This document shows positions 55,578-64,000 of a DNA stretch of 64,000 nt, in pieces. The position numbers and the translations under genes were made by a program. Within the stretch, counting starts at the first letter, position 1. Every line of letters starts with the position of its first letter. A model generated the notes under the pieces. That model did not search any database, was not told the DNA's origin, and saw only the letters and a program-made list of their open reading frames with translations. Source of the stretch: Heloderma charlesbogerti (lineage: Eukaryota; Chordata; Lepidosauria; Squamata; Helodermatidae); assembly GCA_026122225.1 (NCBI GenBank), contig JANEZZ010001866.1, forward strand, positions 124,001 through 188,000, in the 5' to 3' direction.

Positions 55578-58500
55578 CCCCTTCATGGATCACTGCCTTG
55601 TTGTGGCAAAGGGGCTTGCGTAACTCAGTGAATTCATAAGCTATGCCGTGCAGGGCCACCCAAGACGGACAGGTCATGGCAGAGAGTTCTGGCAAAATGT
55701 GGTCCACTGGAGAAGGAAATGGCAACCAACTCCAGTATTCTTGCCAAGAAAACCCCATGGAACGTATCACAAGGCTAAAAGAGATGACGCCGGAAGATGA
55801 GCCCCTCAGGTTGGAAGGTGTCCAATATACTACTGGGGAAGAGTAGAGGGAATTTCCAAGTAGCGCCAGAAAGAGTGAAGCGGCTGGGCCAAAGCCGAAA
55901 GGACGCTCAGCTGTGGATGTATCTGGTGGTGAAAACAAAATCCGATGCTGTAAAGAACAATATTGTTTAGGAACCTGGAATGTAAGGTCAATGAATCAAG
56001 GTAAGCTGGAGGTGGTCAAACATGAGATGGCAAGACTGAACATCTTGGGAATCAGCGAACTAAAATGGACAAGCATGGGCGAATTTACTTCAGGTGACCA
56101 TCATATCTACTACTGTGGGCAAGAATCCCTTAGAAGAAATGGAGTAGCACTCATAGTCAACAAAAGGGTGGGAAAAGCAGTACTGGGGTACAATCTTAAA
56201 AATGATGATCTCAGTACGAATCCAAGGCAAACCATTCAACATCACAGTAATTCAAGTCTATGCCCCAACCACTGAGGCCGAAGAAGCTGAGGTTGATCGG
56301 TTCTATGAAGACCTACAACACCTTCTAGAACTAACACCAAAAAAAGATGTCCTCTTCATCATAGGGGATTGGAATGCTAAAGTAGGAAGTCAAGAAATCA
56401 CCGGGATAACAGGCAGGCATGGCCTTGGTGTCCAAAATGAAGCAGGACAAAAGCTAATAGAGTTTTGCCAAGAGAACACGCTGATCATAGCAAACACTCT
56501 TTTCCAACAGCACAAGAGGCGACTCTACACATGGACATCATCAGATGGTCAATACCGAAATCAGATTGATTATGTCCTTTGCAGCCAAAGATGGAGAAGC
56601 TCTATACAGTCAGTAAAAACAAGACCTGGAGCTGACTGTGGCTCAGATCATCAGCTGCTTCTTGCAAAATTTCAGCTGAAATTGAAGAACGTAGGGAAAA
56701 CCACCAAACCATTCAGGTATGACCTAAATCATATCCCTTATGAATATACAGTGGAGGTGAGGAATAGATTGAAGGGATTAGACCTGATAGACAGAGTGCC
56801 TGTGGAACTATGGGGTAGGTCCGTAACATTGTTCAGGAGGCAGCAACTCAATCCATCCCAAAGAAAAAGAAATGCAAGAAAGCAAAGTGGCTGTCTGATG
56901 AGGCTTTACAAGTAGCTGAGGAAAGAAGGGAAGCGAAAGCAAGGGAGAAAGGGGAAGATATAGCCAACTGAATGCAGAGTTCCAGAGAATAGCAAGGAGA
57001 GACAAGAAGGCCTTCTTAAATGAACAATGCAAAGAAATCGAGGAAAACAACAGAATGGGAAAGACTAGCGATCTCTTCAAGAAAATCGGAGATCTCAAGG
57101 GAACGTTTTGTGCAAAGACGGGCATGATAAAGGACAAAGAAGGCAGGGACCTAACAGAAGCAGATGAGATTAAGAAGAGGTGGAAAGAATACACAGAAGA
57201 ACTATACAGGAAAGATCTGAATGTCCCTGATAGCCATGACAGTGCGGTCACTGAACTTGAGCCGGACATCCTAGACAGTGAAGTCAAGTGGGCCTTAGGA
57301 AGCATTACTAACAACAAAGCTAGCGGAGATGACAGTCTTCCAGCTGAGCTATTTAAAATCCTAGAAGATGATGCTGTTAAAGTGCTGCACTCAATATGCC
57401 AACAAATTTGGAACACTCAACAGTGGCCACAAGACTGGAAAAGGTCAGTTTACATTCCAATTCCAAAGAAGGGCAATGCCAAAGAGTGTTCCAACTACCG
57501 TACAATTGCGCTCATTTCACATGCCAGCAAGGTGATGCTCAAAATCCTACAAGCTAGGCGTCAGCAGTATGCTAACCGAGAACTACCGGAAGTACAAGCT
57601 GGGTTTAGAAGAGGCAGAGGAACTAGAGATCAAATCGCCAACTTTTACTGGATCATGGAGAAAGCAAGAGAATTCCAGAAAAACGTCTATTTCTGCTTCA
57701 TTGACTACGCTAAAGCCTTTGATTGTGTGGATCACAACAAACTGTGGCGAATTCTGAAAGAGGCGGGGGTACCAGACCACCTTACCTGTCTCCTGACAAA
57801 CCTGTACGAGGGTCAAGAAGCAACAGTAAGAACCAGACATGGAACAACCAATTGGTTCCAAATTGGGAAAGGAGTACGACAAGGCTGCATATTGTCGCCC
57901 TGCTTATTTAACTTATATGCAGAGTACATAATGAGAAACACCGGGTTGGATGAATCACAGGTCTGAATTAAGATTGCCGGGAGAATTATCAACAACCTCA
58001 GATATGCAGATGATACCACCCTAATGGCAGAAAGCGAAGAGGATCTCAAGAGCCTCTTGTTGAGGGTGAAAGAGGAGAGTGCAAAAGCTGGTTTGAAACT
58101 CAACATTAAAAAAATGAAGATCATGGCATCTGGCCCCATCACTTCCTGGTATATGGAAGGGGAAGAAATGGAAGCAGTGACAGATTTTACTTTCTTGGGC
58201 TCCAAGATCACCGCAGACGGTGACTGTAGCCATGAAATTAAAAGACGCTTGCTCCTTGGGAGGAAAGCTATGGCAAACCTAGACAGCATAGTAAGAAGCA
58301 GAGACATCACCTTGCCGACAAAGGTCCATCTAATCAAAGCTATGGTTTTCCCAGTAGTAACGTATGGCTGTGAGAGCTGGACTATAAGGAAGGCTGAGCA
58401 CCGAAGAATTGATGCTTTCGAACTGTGGTGCTGGAGAAGACTCTTACGAGTCCCCTGGACTGCAAGGAGGTCAAACCAGTCCATACTAAAGGAAATCAAC

Positions 58501-58782
58501 CCTGACTGCTCACTGGAAGGACAGATACTGAAGCTGAAGCTCAAATATTTTGGCCACCTAATGCGAAGAGAAAACTCTCTGGAAAAGACCCTGATGCTGG
58601 GAAAGACTGAAGGCAAAAGGAGAAGGGGACGGCAGAGGATGAGATGGCTAGATAGCATCACTGATGCAATGAATATGGACTTGAGCACGCTCCAGGAGAG
58701 AATGCAGGACAGGAAGGCCTGGCATGCTATGGTCCATAGGGTCACGAAGAGTCGGACACAACTGAATGACTGAACAACAACA
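55578..58782 (+). mobile_element. Full-length RTE-BovB LINE, inactive, with 12-bp target duplication
   Basis: A 3.2-kb complete copy. It begins CCCCTTCATGGATCAC and ends ACTGAACAACAACA. It is flanked by perfect direct repeats ATGCTTAGCTAA at 55566-55577 and 58783-58794, so both ends are defined. The reading frame is broken. A Gln codon became TAG at 55844. A 6-bp in-frame loss in the endonuclease near 56044 removes Asp-Val of LNIDVLG. A 5-bp loss near 56204, a one-base change near 56815 and another shift near 56940 change frame. A Gly codon became TGA at 57964. RT motifs FIDYAKAFDCVDH and YADD are still readable. Confidence 0.95.
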
Positions 58783-58794
58783 ATGCTTAGCTAA
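58783..58794. repeat. Target site duplication of BovB, right
   Basis: ATGCTTAGCTAA, identical to 55566-55577, directly after the ACAACAACA tail of the plus-strand BovB. Confidence 0.9.
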
Positions 58795-58971
58795 GTGAAA
58801 ACAGCCCGATGAGACCACGCTTCCAAAACAGGCCAGGCTTCCATAAAATGAAAGAGCCATACCACAGCACGGACCCAAAGAGCAATGCCACTATCAAAAT
58901 CACGCTGTGCAAACAGGAACAGAAAGTCTCGGCGGCCAAATCCAACCCAAGATCTAAGGACACTCCACCAG

Positions 58972-59120
58972 GGAAGGGGCACTAGCTCGGTGGCACCGCA
59001 ATGGCTTGGCATGCACAAGACCACAGAGGTTTGGCTTCTGGCATTTCCAGCTCAGAAAAGGATCTTAGCTAGCAGTGCACTGCAGCCCGAATCCTTGGAG
59101 AGCCCCTGCCCAGTGGGTGA
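58972..59120 (+). repeat. tRNA-derived SINE, diverged
   Basis: CACTAGCTCGGTGGCACCGC and GAATCCTTGGAGAGCCCCTG. Heavily decayed. Confidence 0.6.
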
Positions 59121-59124
59121 GACC

Positions 59125-59216
59125 ACTCTTCCCCAACCTGACCCCCTCTAGATCTGAGAGTAATGGGAGCAGTAGTCCAACAGATACAGAGGGGGCCAGG
59201 CTGGGGAAGACTGGAG
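59125..59216. repeat. Palindromic MITE-like repeat
   Basis: CTTCCCCAACCTGACCCCCT and GGCCAGGCTGGGGAAGACTG, with AGTAGTCCAACAGATAC between. Confidence 0.72.
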
Positions 59217-59219
59217 TAG

Positions 59220-60165
59220 ACAATAACAGACTAGACAGGTAGACCAGTGGTGTGACTCTGCACAGGGAGCTCTTGGTGTCCAAGGGCTCTTCTGGCCTTC
59301 CCTCAGCAGATGGAGGGATAGGAAGGAAGACATGAGGGTGATAACCATCCCTTCATCTCAGCCCTTGTGCAAGAGCAGCCGTTTCACAGAACACCTGGAT
59401 TTTTATTTTTTTATTTATTTACAGCTCCACATTGTCATGTTCTAGCCTCAGGGTTTGGGCAACTGACAGGAAGTGTTCTAGCGGAATAGGGTGGGGGGGA
59501 ATGCATCTTGCAGCTCTTTCCTGTTCCTCATTTTTACCTCTCCAGGCAGCAGCAGGAGAGATGTTGCAGCTGGGGTGGAGGGATCAAGAGTCCCTCCGCT
59601 CGGAAGACAAGGTCATGGAGGAATCAGACTGGATCCAGATAGAGATCAAAGCGGCCATCTGGCATCCTCTGGCAACAAATGCTCCCAGAGGCCAGCCCCA
59701 GCCCACAGAACCTGGACTGGGTCCCAAAAGGGATGTCCATGGGACCAGAGGCATTTCCTAGTCAGCTGTGCTGCCGAGGTCAACAGAGAGAGCACAACCG
59801 TCTGCTTTGGCTACTGTGTTTGCCAGCTCCCAAGGATTGCCAGGGAGCCTCAATCATCAACATCGTACCTACCTTCCAAAATAAGAAAGGAGCAAGAGTG
59901 CTGCCTGCAGGAGAGCATTAAGACCCACACAGCTCCCCCTTAGATTCCACCCACAAGTATGCAAGGAACAGAGATTCCTTGCCTGTTCCTTCCTCTGCTC
60001 TCCGCCTGCAAAATTATCACTTCCCTGCATAGCTGTTTCAGCCTCTTGCTGCTGGCACCGTCCCCAGACCCACCTTGGCTTCTTCCCACATCAGTCCGTA
60101 GCCCTGCCCTCTTTTCTGCTTGCATCTGTGGGTGCGTACACACACACACCAGTACCTGGCATAAT
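59220..60165. other. Intron sequence, nothing recognised
   Basis: No exon or named repeat seen. Confidence 0.5.
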
Positions 60166-60169
60166 ACCT

Positions 60170-60252
60170 AATGTATTGGGATTAATGACCCTGTGCTTAG
60201 GTACCTGGGAGTAAGCCCCACTGAACTCAGTGGTGCTTAGTTCTTTGACTGC
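60170..60252. repeat. MITE-like GAGTAAGCCCC repeat
   Basis: TACCTGGGAGTAAGCCCCAC and TGAACTCAGTGGTGCTTAG. Confidence 0.75.
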
Positions 60253-60564
60253 CTAGATTCAACTTGTGAAACACACTGGGCTTTACCAAGAGACCTTCTG
60301 CCAGCTGAATGCAAAACCATCTTGCAAAGAAGTGTTCCCGCTTAAACTGCTAGTATGAAGCAGGAACCGTGCAGAAGAAAAGGAAAGAAGCACCCAGACT
60401 GCTTCCGTATTAATCCTCATTCCCTATGCCAATTTGTCACAAACAATAGCAAAACTTCAAAGCCTCGTTATCACCTCATTCGCTTGCCGGAGCAAGGAGG
60501 GTTCCGCCAATGGCCCAGGCTGGCGCTCCCGTGGATGACGGCTCCTCTCCTGCTCGCACAAAGC

Positions 60565-60935
60565 CCCAGAGGTGTTCTCCCTCACATCCCCCTCTGCTGC
60601 ACCACTGCCCACTCCCAGGGGCCGAATCCAGCCATGGTGGGGTCCCAATCTGGTCCTCCAGGGCTCCCCAAGTGGCCTCGCCCTCTTCCCCTGCCCCACC
60701 CCCTTACCAATTTTTGTGCCATTTCCCCTCATTCTAGGAGGCTGCGGTGCCTCTCGGAAGACTGAGTTACTGCCAGGAAGAGCCTTGAGCTACAATATGC
60801 TTGTGTTTTGGCCCAATCTCTTTGCCTTTGGCTCCACCCACCAACGGAATCCCTTCCTCCTCCAGAATGGAATGCAGCTCTTGAGCTGAAAGAGGCTGAA
60901 CCCCCTGCTTTAGGAGCTCCAGGCTGCTGTCACAA
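60565..60935 (-). repeat. Unclassified ~320-bp repeat, family Y
   Basis: Reverse complement has the same block order as 20521-20850: it starts near CTCAAGAGCTGCATTCCA, continues GGCCAAAACACAAGCATA and AAGGCTCTTCCTGGCAGTAA, and reaches CCTGGAGGACCAGATTGGG. Confidence 0.6.
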
Positions 60936-61102
60936 CCCTTTGCACCACACTGTAGGCAACGTAACGCAACAAAGAAAAGAGTCCCACGGGTCAGAGAACT
61001 GGTCTCATTGCAGATAAATTAAGCCACAATTGGTTGCATTCTCTCCAGCGACTCAAGGACACATCCAGCCATGGGGGAGGGAGAAACTGTTTAGGTTCCT
61101 AC

Positions 61103-61166
61103 CTTCAGACAGGGTCTGATGCCGAAAGTGCTGTTCTCCACCATCTGATGTAGATGCAAAGTTGTC
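61103..61166 (-). CDS. MYO18B: MYO18B exon A (upper 50K domain)
   Basis: This is the most upstream coding exon in the window, 64 bp: one base finishing a split codon, then 21 codons (residues 1-21 of the visible product). It encodes TTLHLHQMVENSTFGIRPCL and K, the segment after the switch I exon in class XVIII heads. The acceptor is CTAG at 61167-61170 and the donor is GTAGG below 61103. Another frame of this exon is also open (DNFASTSDGGEQHF...), but only the chosen one joins in phase with the next exon and resembles the family. The preceding exon is outside the window. Confidence 0.8.
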
Positions 61167-61499
61167 CTAGTTGCGCAGGAGAGAGAGAGAAACATACAAA
61201 ATTCAGCTACCAAATCGAGAGGCTACCTAAAGAGGGTTGTTTGCTTCCATGGTGGGGAAGAGGAGATCCCAATACAAGAAATGCTAGAGGAAGAGTCAGA
61301 GCAGACACTCTGTGGCATTCAATGTTTGCTACTAGAAGCTATGTTTGGACAGAAATAGCACATAAACCTGAGGGGTTAGTTGGAGGAAGAAGATGCAGCT
61401 TTTCAATACATTTTCTCACTCAGACATAGCATCTGCCCCAAGCACACGTGCACGCACACCCCCAAAAAGAAACCTGAGGCTGGCACTTGGAGTAGAACG

Positions 61500-61733
61500 A
61501 ATGGGTGGAGATTGCAGGGAAGCAGATTTTGGCTAAACATTAGGAGAAACTTCTTAAAAGCGAGAGGCTGTGGAACAGACTATCTCAGTAGGTGGGGCAC
61601 TCTCCTTTGCTGGAGGCATTTAAGGAGAGGCTGGACGGCCACCTCTCAGGGATGCTGTATGCATCCAGCACTGGGCGGGGGTGGGCTAGATGACTTCCAG
61701 GGTCTCTTCCAACTCAATGATTCTATGAATTCA
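61500..61733 (+). repeat. CR1 LINE 3' end
   Basis: GGCTAAACATTAGGAGAAAC, GGAGGCATTTAAGGAGAGGC, CTAGATGACTTCCAGGGTCT and CCAACTCAATGATTCTATGA: sense CR1 3' end, finishing at its ATTCTATGAATT terminus. Confidence 0.9.
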
Positions 61734-61984
61734 GAAACCTGTAGGAAAATTCAGATGAAGAAAAACTCAGAGGCTCCCTTCACTACAGTTGCCCCCAGTG
61801 GATTCTTGCTATTCTGGAGGTTTTGACTCACCGCTGAGAAAACAGCGTTAATTTGTTTTTATTTTTTTAGTAGAAATGCTTATATACCACTTACTATAAT
61901 AAAATCTCCAAGCTACATAGAAGTAAGCACAGCAGGCCGCGTGTGATGCACAAACCAATGAATTTAGAGGAGGAAAAGTATTCC

Positions 61985-62335
61985 CCAGCCAGCGCTGGCT
62001 CCAGGCTTTGGAGGGTCCTTGGCCAAGACCCCTCAAGGCCCCCCCCCGGTGAGTCCACCTCCTCACCGCCAGGGCCACCAGTGGCTCTTGCTCCTCCTCC
62101 TCTTTCGCGGCTCTGCTGCCACTTGCTTGCTTGGCAGGCAGCGCGCAGGGAGCATGGAGGCCGCGGCAGTTCCTGCTCCTCCTCCTCCCCACCACCGTCG
62201 TCTGGGCCAGAGCGAGAGGCGGGCGAAGAAGCAGGCTGCAAGGGCGAAGACAAGGAGAAAGTCCGGGGGCTCGTCAGTGGGCCCCTGCTGGGCTGTGGGC
62301 CCTTGGCAGGGGCCCCACCATGCCTGCCCTGTCCT
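61985..62335 (-). repeat. Unclassified GC-rich repeat
   Basis: Inverted partner of the 53130-53375 block. Contains CGCTCTGGCCCAGACGACGG on the minus strand and AGCCTGGAGCCAGCGCTGGC at its far end. Confidence 0.6.
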
Positions 62336-62339
62336 CAAC

Positions 62340-63125
62340 TGTCCCTGGTTTGCAAACAGGAGCATCTCCGCTGTCCCTGGCACCTTATTGCAGAACCTTT
62401 TACATCTTGCACATTTATGTACCTGGAAAGAGAGAGAAAAGGGCCAGGGTGGGGGTGGAGGAATGCTGATGAACTCCCTGAAGAAGAACAAATTGGCTTC
62501 TGTTTACCCACCAATGCTTTCAAATACTATTCATCAGGCAAGGGATTATGGGTAGCCAGAATGGGCTACGTGTCGACTCACACAAGGAATAATATCTGCC
62601 TCTTCTGTCCCAGGCAGGGCACACTAAGATACCTGGACTTCTAAAAAAACTGATGTGCTACTCGATCCCCTTCCTCCGCTCAGGGTAGCAAAAGGATACA
62701 TTGTGCATCGGTAGCGCTGTTATGGATAGCCCCTCGAGCACATGACTGTAGGAGCAGCCCGCAGGAAAGGCGTTTCTTAGTTATCCTGCCCCCTCTGCTG
62801 GTGAAACGAAGCTCCTCCAGTAACGACAGTGATCCTGTCCTCCCAGCCGCAGGCGGTCCTTGCAGCTGATGAATCCATCCTCGCATTTACGATGACTTCC
62901 AGGAGGGATGAGAACTAGCCCTTCCCTGCGAAGGAATGCTGAAGCCTTGCACTCCTTGTGGTTCAGAAAGAAGGCAGCCACAGGTTGGGGGGCATGACTG
63001 AGGTCTATATAAGAATATAAAACACTGTCTCCAGAGAAAAAGCTTTCTCCTCTAAGCCCTAAGGCCAGGGGGGCTTCCAGGAAGAGGGCTCCTGGCACCA
63101 CCTCTCAGAAGGCCTGGAGCAGCTA
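62340..63125. other. Intron sequence, nothing recognised
   Basis: Upstream of the first visible MYO18B exon. I looked for the switch I exon here and did not find it. Confidence 0.5.
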
Positions 63126-63129
63126 TTCC

Positions 63130-63300
63130 GTCTTTTTTCCCTTACAGATTTTCCGCAGCAAGATAAAAGGCGGGAGAAGTGATGGGGAAACATGGGAGAG
63201 TTACAAGTGGAAGATGCCATCACCTGGAGCCCCTGTAAACTTCCATGAATGAGGCAGGGCGACAGTGAGATAAAACCCTCAGGGTCACACTGTGAAAAGG
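63130..63300 (+). repeat. Unclassified repeat, related to 53400-53560
   Basis: ATGGGGAAACATGGGAGAGT, GTAAACTTCCATGAATGAGG and CAGGGCGACAGTGAGATAAA, the same order as 53430-53540. Confidence 0.5.
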
Positions 63301-63475
63301 ACCTGCAGGATGTTTGGGACAATCAGGTACATCTTCATGCAGTAGAGCTCCCTGACACAAGAAGATGGGAGCGACGGCCACTCCCTTAGGTGGCCACAAA
63401 AGGGGGTGAGGGAGATCTGGGGATGACTGACCTCACCCTGGCTGTTAGCCACACAGGGAGCCCCAGAAGATGCCT

Positions 63476-63630
63476 CGCCCTGCGTCAGACCACTTGTCCC
63501 CCTCGCTCAGCATCGTCTGCACTGACTGGCAGCAATGGCTGTCCTTCCTAGCCCTACCTGGAGATGCCAATTGAACTGGGACCCCCTACAGGCAAAGCAG
63601 CGGCTCCACCTCTGAGCTGTGGCCCTTCCC
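63476..63630 (-). repeat. tRNA-derived SINE
   Basis: CTGACTGGCAGCAATGGCTG, CTACCTGGAGATGCCAATTG and CCACCTCTGAGCTGTGGCCC, an antisense copy. Confidence 0.82.
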
Positions 63631-63770
63631 CACACCCCACGTACAGAGGCCATCCACCTCCCAGCCCCCGACGCCAGGGCTGAACCCCAGGGGAGTGCCA
63701 TCCTGCCTGCTGGCACACTCTCCCCATGGCAGGCTGCTATTGGAAGAGGAAGCTCAGCTCCCACAAGACG

Positions 63771-64000
63771 TAGTGATGGCCACCAATTTGGATGGCGTTA
63801 AAGGGGGTTCAGACAAAGTCCTGGAGGAGGAGAAGGCTCTCAGCGACCACCAGTCCTGACGGCTATGTGCCACCTCCAGTATCAGAGGCAGTGAGCCTAT
63901 GCACGGAAGTTGCTGGGGAACATGGGCGGGAGGGTGCTGTTGCACTCCTGCCCTGCTTAGGGGTTTCCACAGGCAGATGGTTGGCCACTGTGTGAACAGA
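63771..64000 (+). repeat. CR1 LINE 3' fragment, runs off the window
   Basis: GTGATGGCCACCAATTTGGA, CCTCCAGTATCAGAGGCAGT, AGTTGCTGGGGAACATGGGC and GGCCACTGTGTGAACAGA, sense CR1 cut by the window end. Confidence 0.9.

Larger units (their letters stand above)
3663..61166 (-). other. MYO18B: MYO18B gene body, 15 internal coding exons (partial gene)
   Basis: Fifteen exons on the minus strand splice into one open frame of 663 codons. The product is the C-terminal half of a class XVIII myosin head, a single IQ-like motif and the first coiled-coil heptads. MYO18B is a muscle-enriched sarcomeric myosin, thought to lack a normal ATPase cycle and needed for thick-filament and sarcomere assembly (family knowledge). 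Seen here: switch II reads VVDTPGF instead of the usual DISGF/DIAGF, the SH1-SH2 helix lacks both cysteines, and the neck ends in GWPWWRL, the head-tail junction. MYO18B is preferred over MYO18A because of segments such as VFLKAGVLSRLEKQREKL and the E4-E5 sequence INR-SFSSSHLSMASIM, which I recall as closer to MYO18B; no alignment was run. Exon phases at the 14 junctions all agree. Both ends of the gene are missing from the window. Introns range from about 0.2 to 14.8 kb. Confidence 0.9.

Noticed and set aside
57813..58745. 310-codon minus-strand open frame
   Set aside because: Antisense shadow of the plus-strand BovB RT region; the same shadow appears in mirror form opposite the 41.5-44.5 kb copy.
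3663..61166. MYO18A rather than MYO18B
   Set aside because: Segments such as VFLKAGVLSRLEKQREKL, GWPWWRLM and SFSSSHLSMASIM fit what I recall of MYO18B better than MYO18A; this rests on memory and a protein alignment would settle it.

Overview
This is a piece of vertebrate nuclear DNA, most likely from a squamate reptile (lizard or snake). It is filled with the repeats typical of that group: RTE-BovB LINEs, including one with an almost intact reading frame, CR1 and L2 LINEs, many tRNA-derived SINEs with a box-B-like head, short palindromic MITE-like elements and solo LTRs. There is no operon structure, rRNA, tRNA gene or CRISPR array, and no promoter or transcription end of a host gene.

One host gene runs through almost the whole window on the minus strand: MYO18B (unconventional myosin-XVIIIb). 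I found 15 coding exons between 61166 and 3663. All have AG/GT borders and compatible phases, and together they give one uninterrupted frame of 663 codons plus one leading base. They cover the second half of the myosin head (upper 50K, switch II and relay, lower 50K/actin-binding region, degenerate SH1-SH2 helices, converter), one IQ-like neck motif and the start of the coiled-coil tail. Earlier motor exons (P-loop, switch I) lie beyond 64000. The rest of the tail lies before position 1.

Everything else is intron, and mostly transposon-derived where it can be recognised. 1-6 kb: SINEs and a decayed non-LTR retrotransposon 3' part at 4.2-5.4 kb. 7-16 kb: CR1 and L2 pieces nested in each other, SINEs and a GC-alternating tract. 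16-24 kb: dense exons, two solo LTRs (18.2 and 21.7 kb) and MITEs. 24-36 kb: CR1, SINE clusters and an inverted pair of an unnamed repeat. 38-45 kb: a third solo LTR, a 298-bp TIR element, and a BovB LINE on the minus strand with a 1005-codon frame and a head-to-head copy of its own 5' end. 47-54 kb: several unclassified repeat families. 55.6-58.8 kb: a full-length but disabled BovB on the plus strand with a perfect 12-bp target duplication. 59-64 kb: MITEs, CR1 and SINEs.

I saw no multi-gene system. The most interesting signals are (i) the near-intact BovB with its 288-bp inverted 5' duplication, (ii) three solo LTRs of two related types, each with a perfect 5-bp target duplication and each opening with a coding-like frame in the same phase, and (iii) several repeat families in the window that I cannot assign to a named class.
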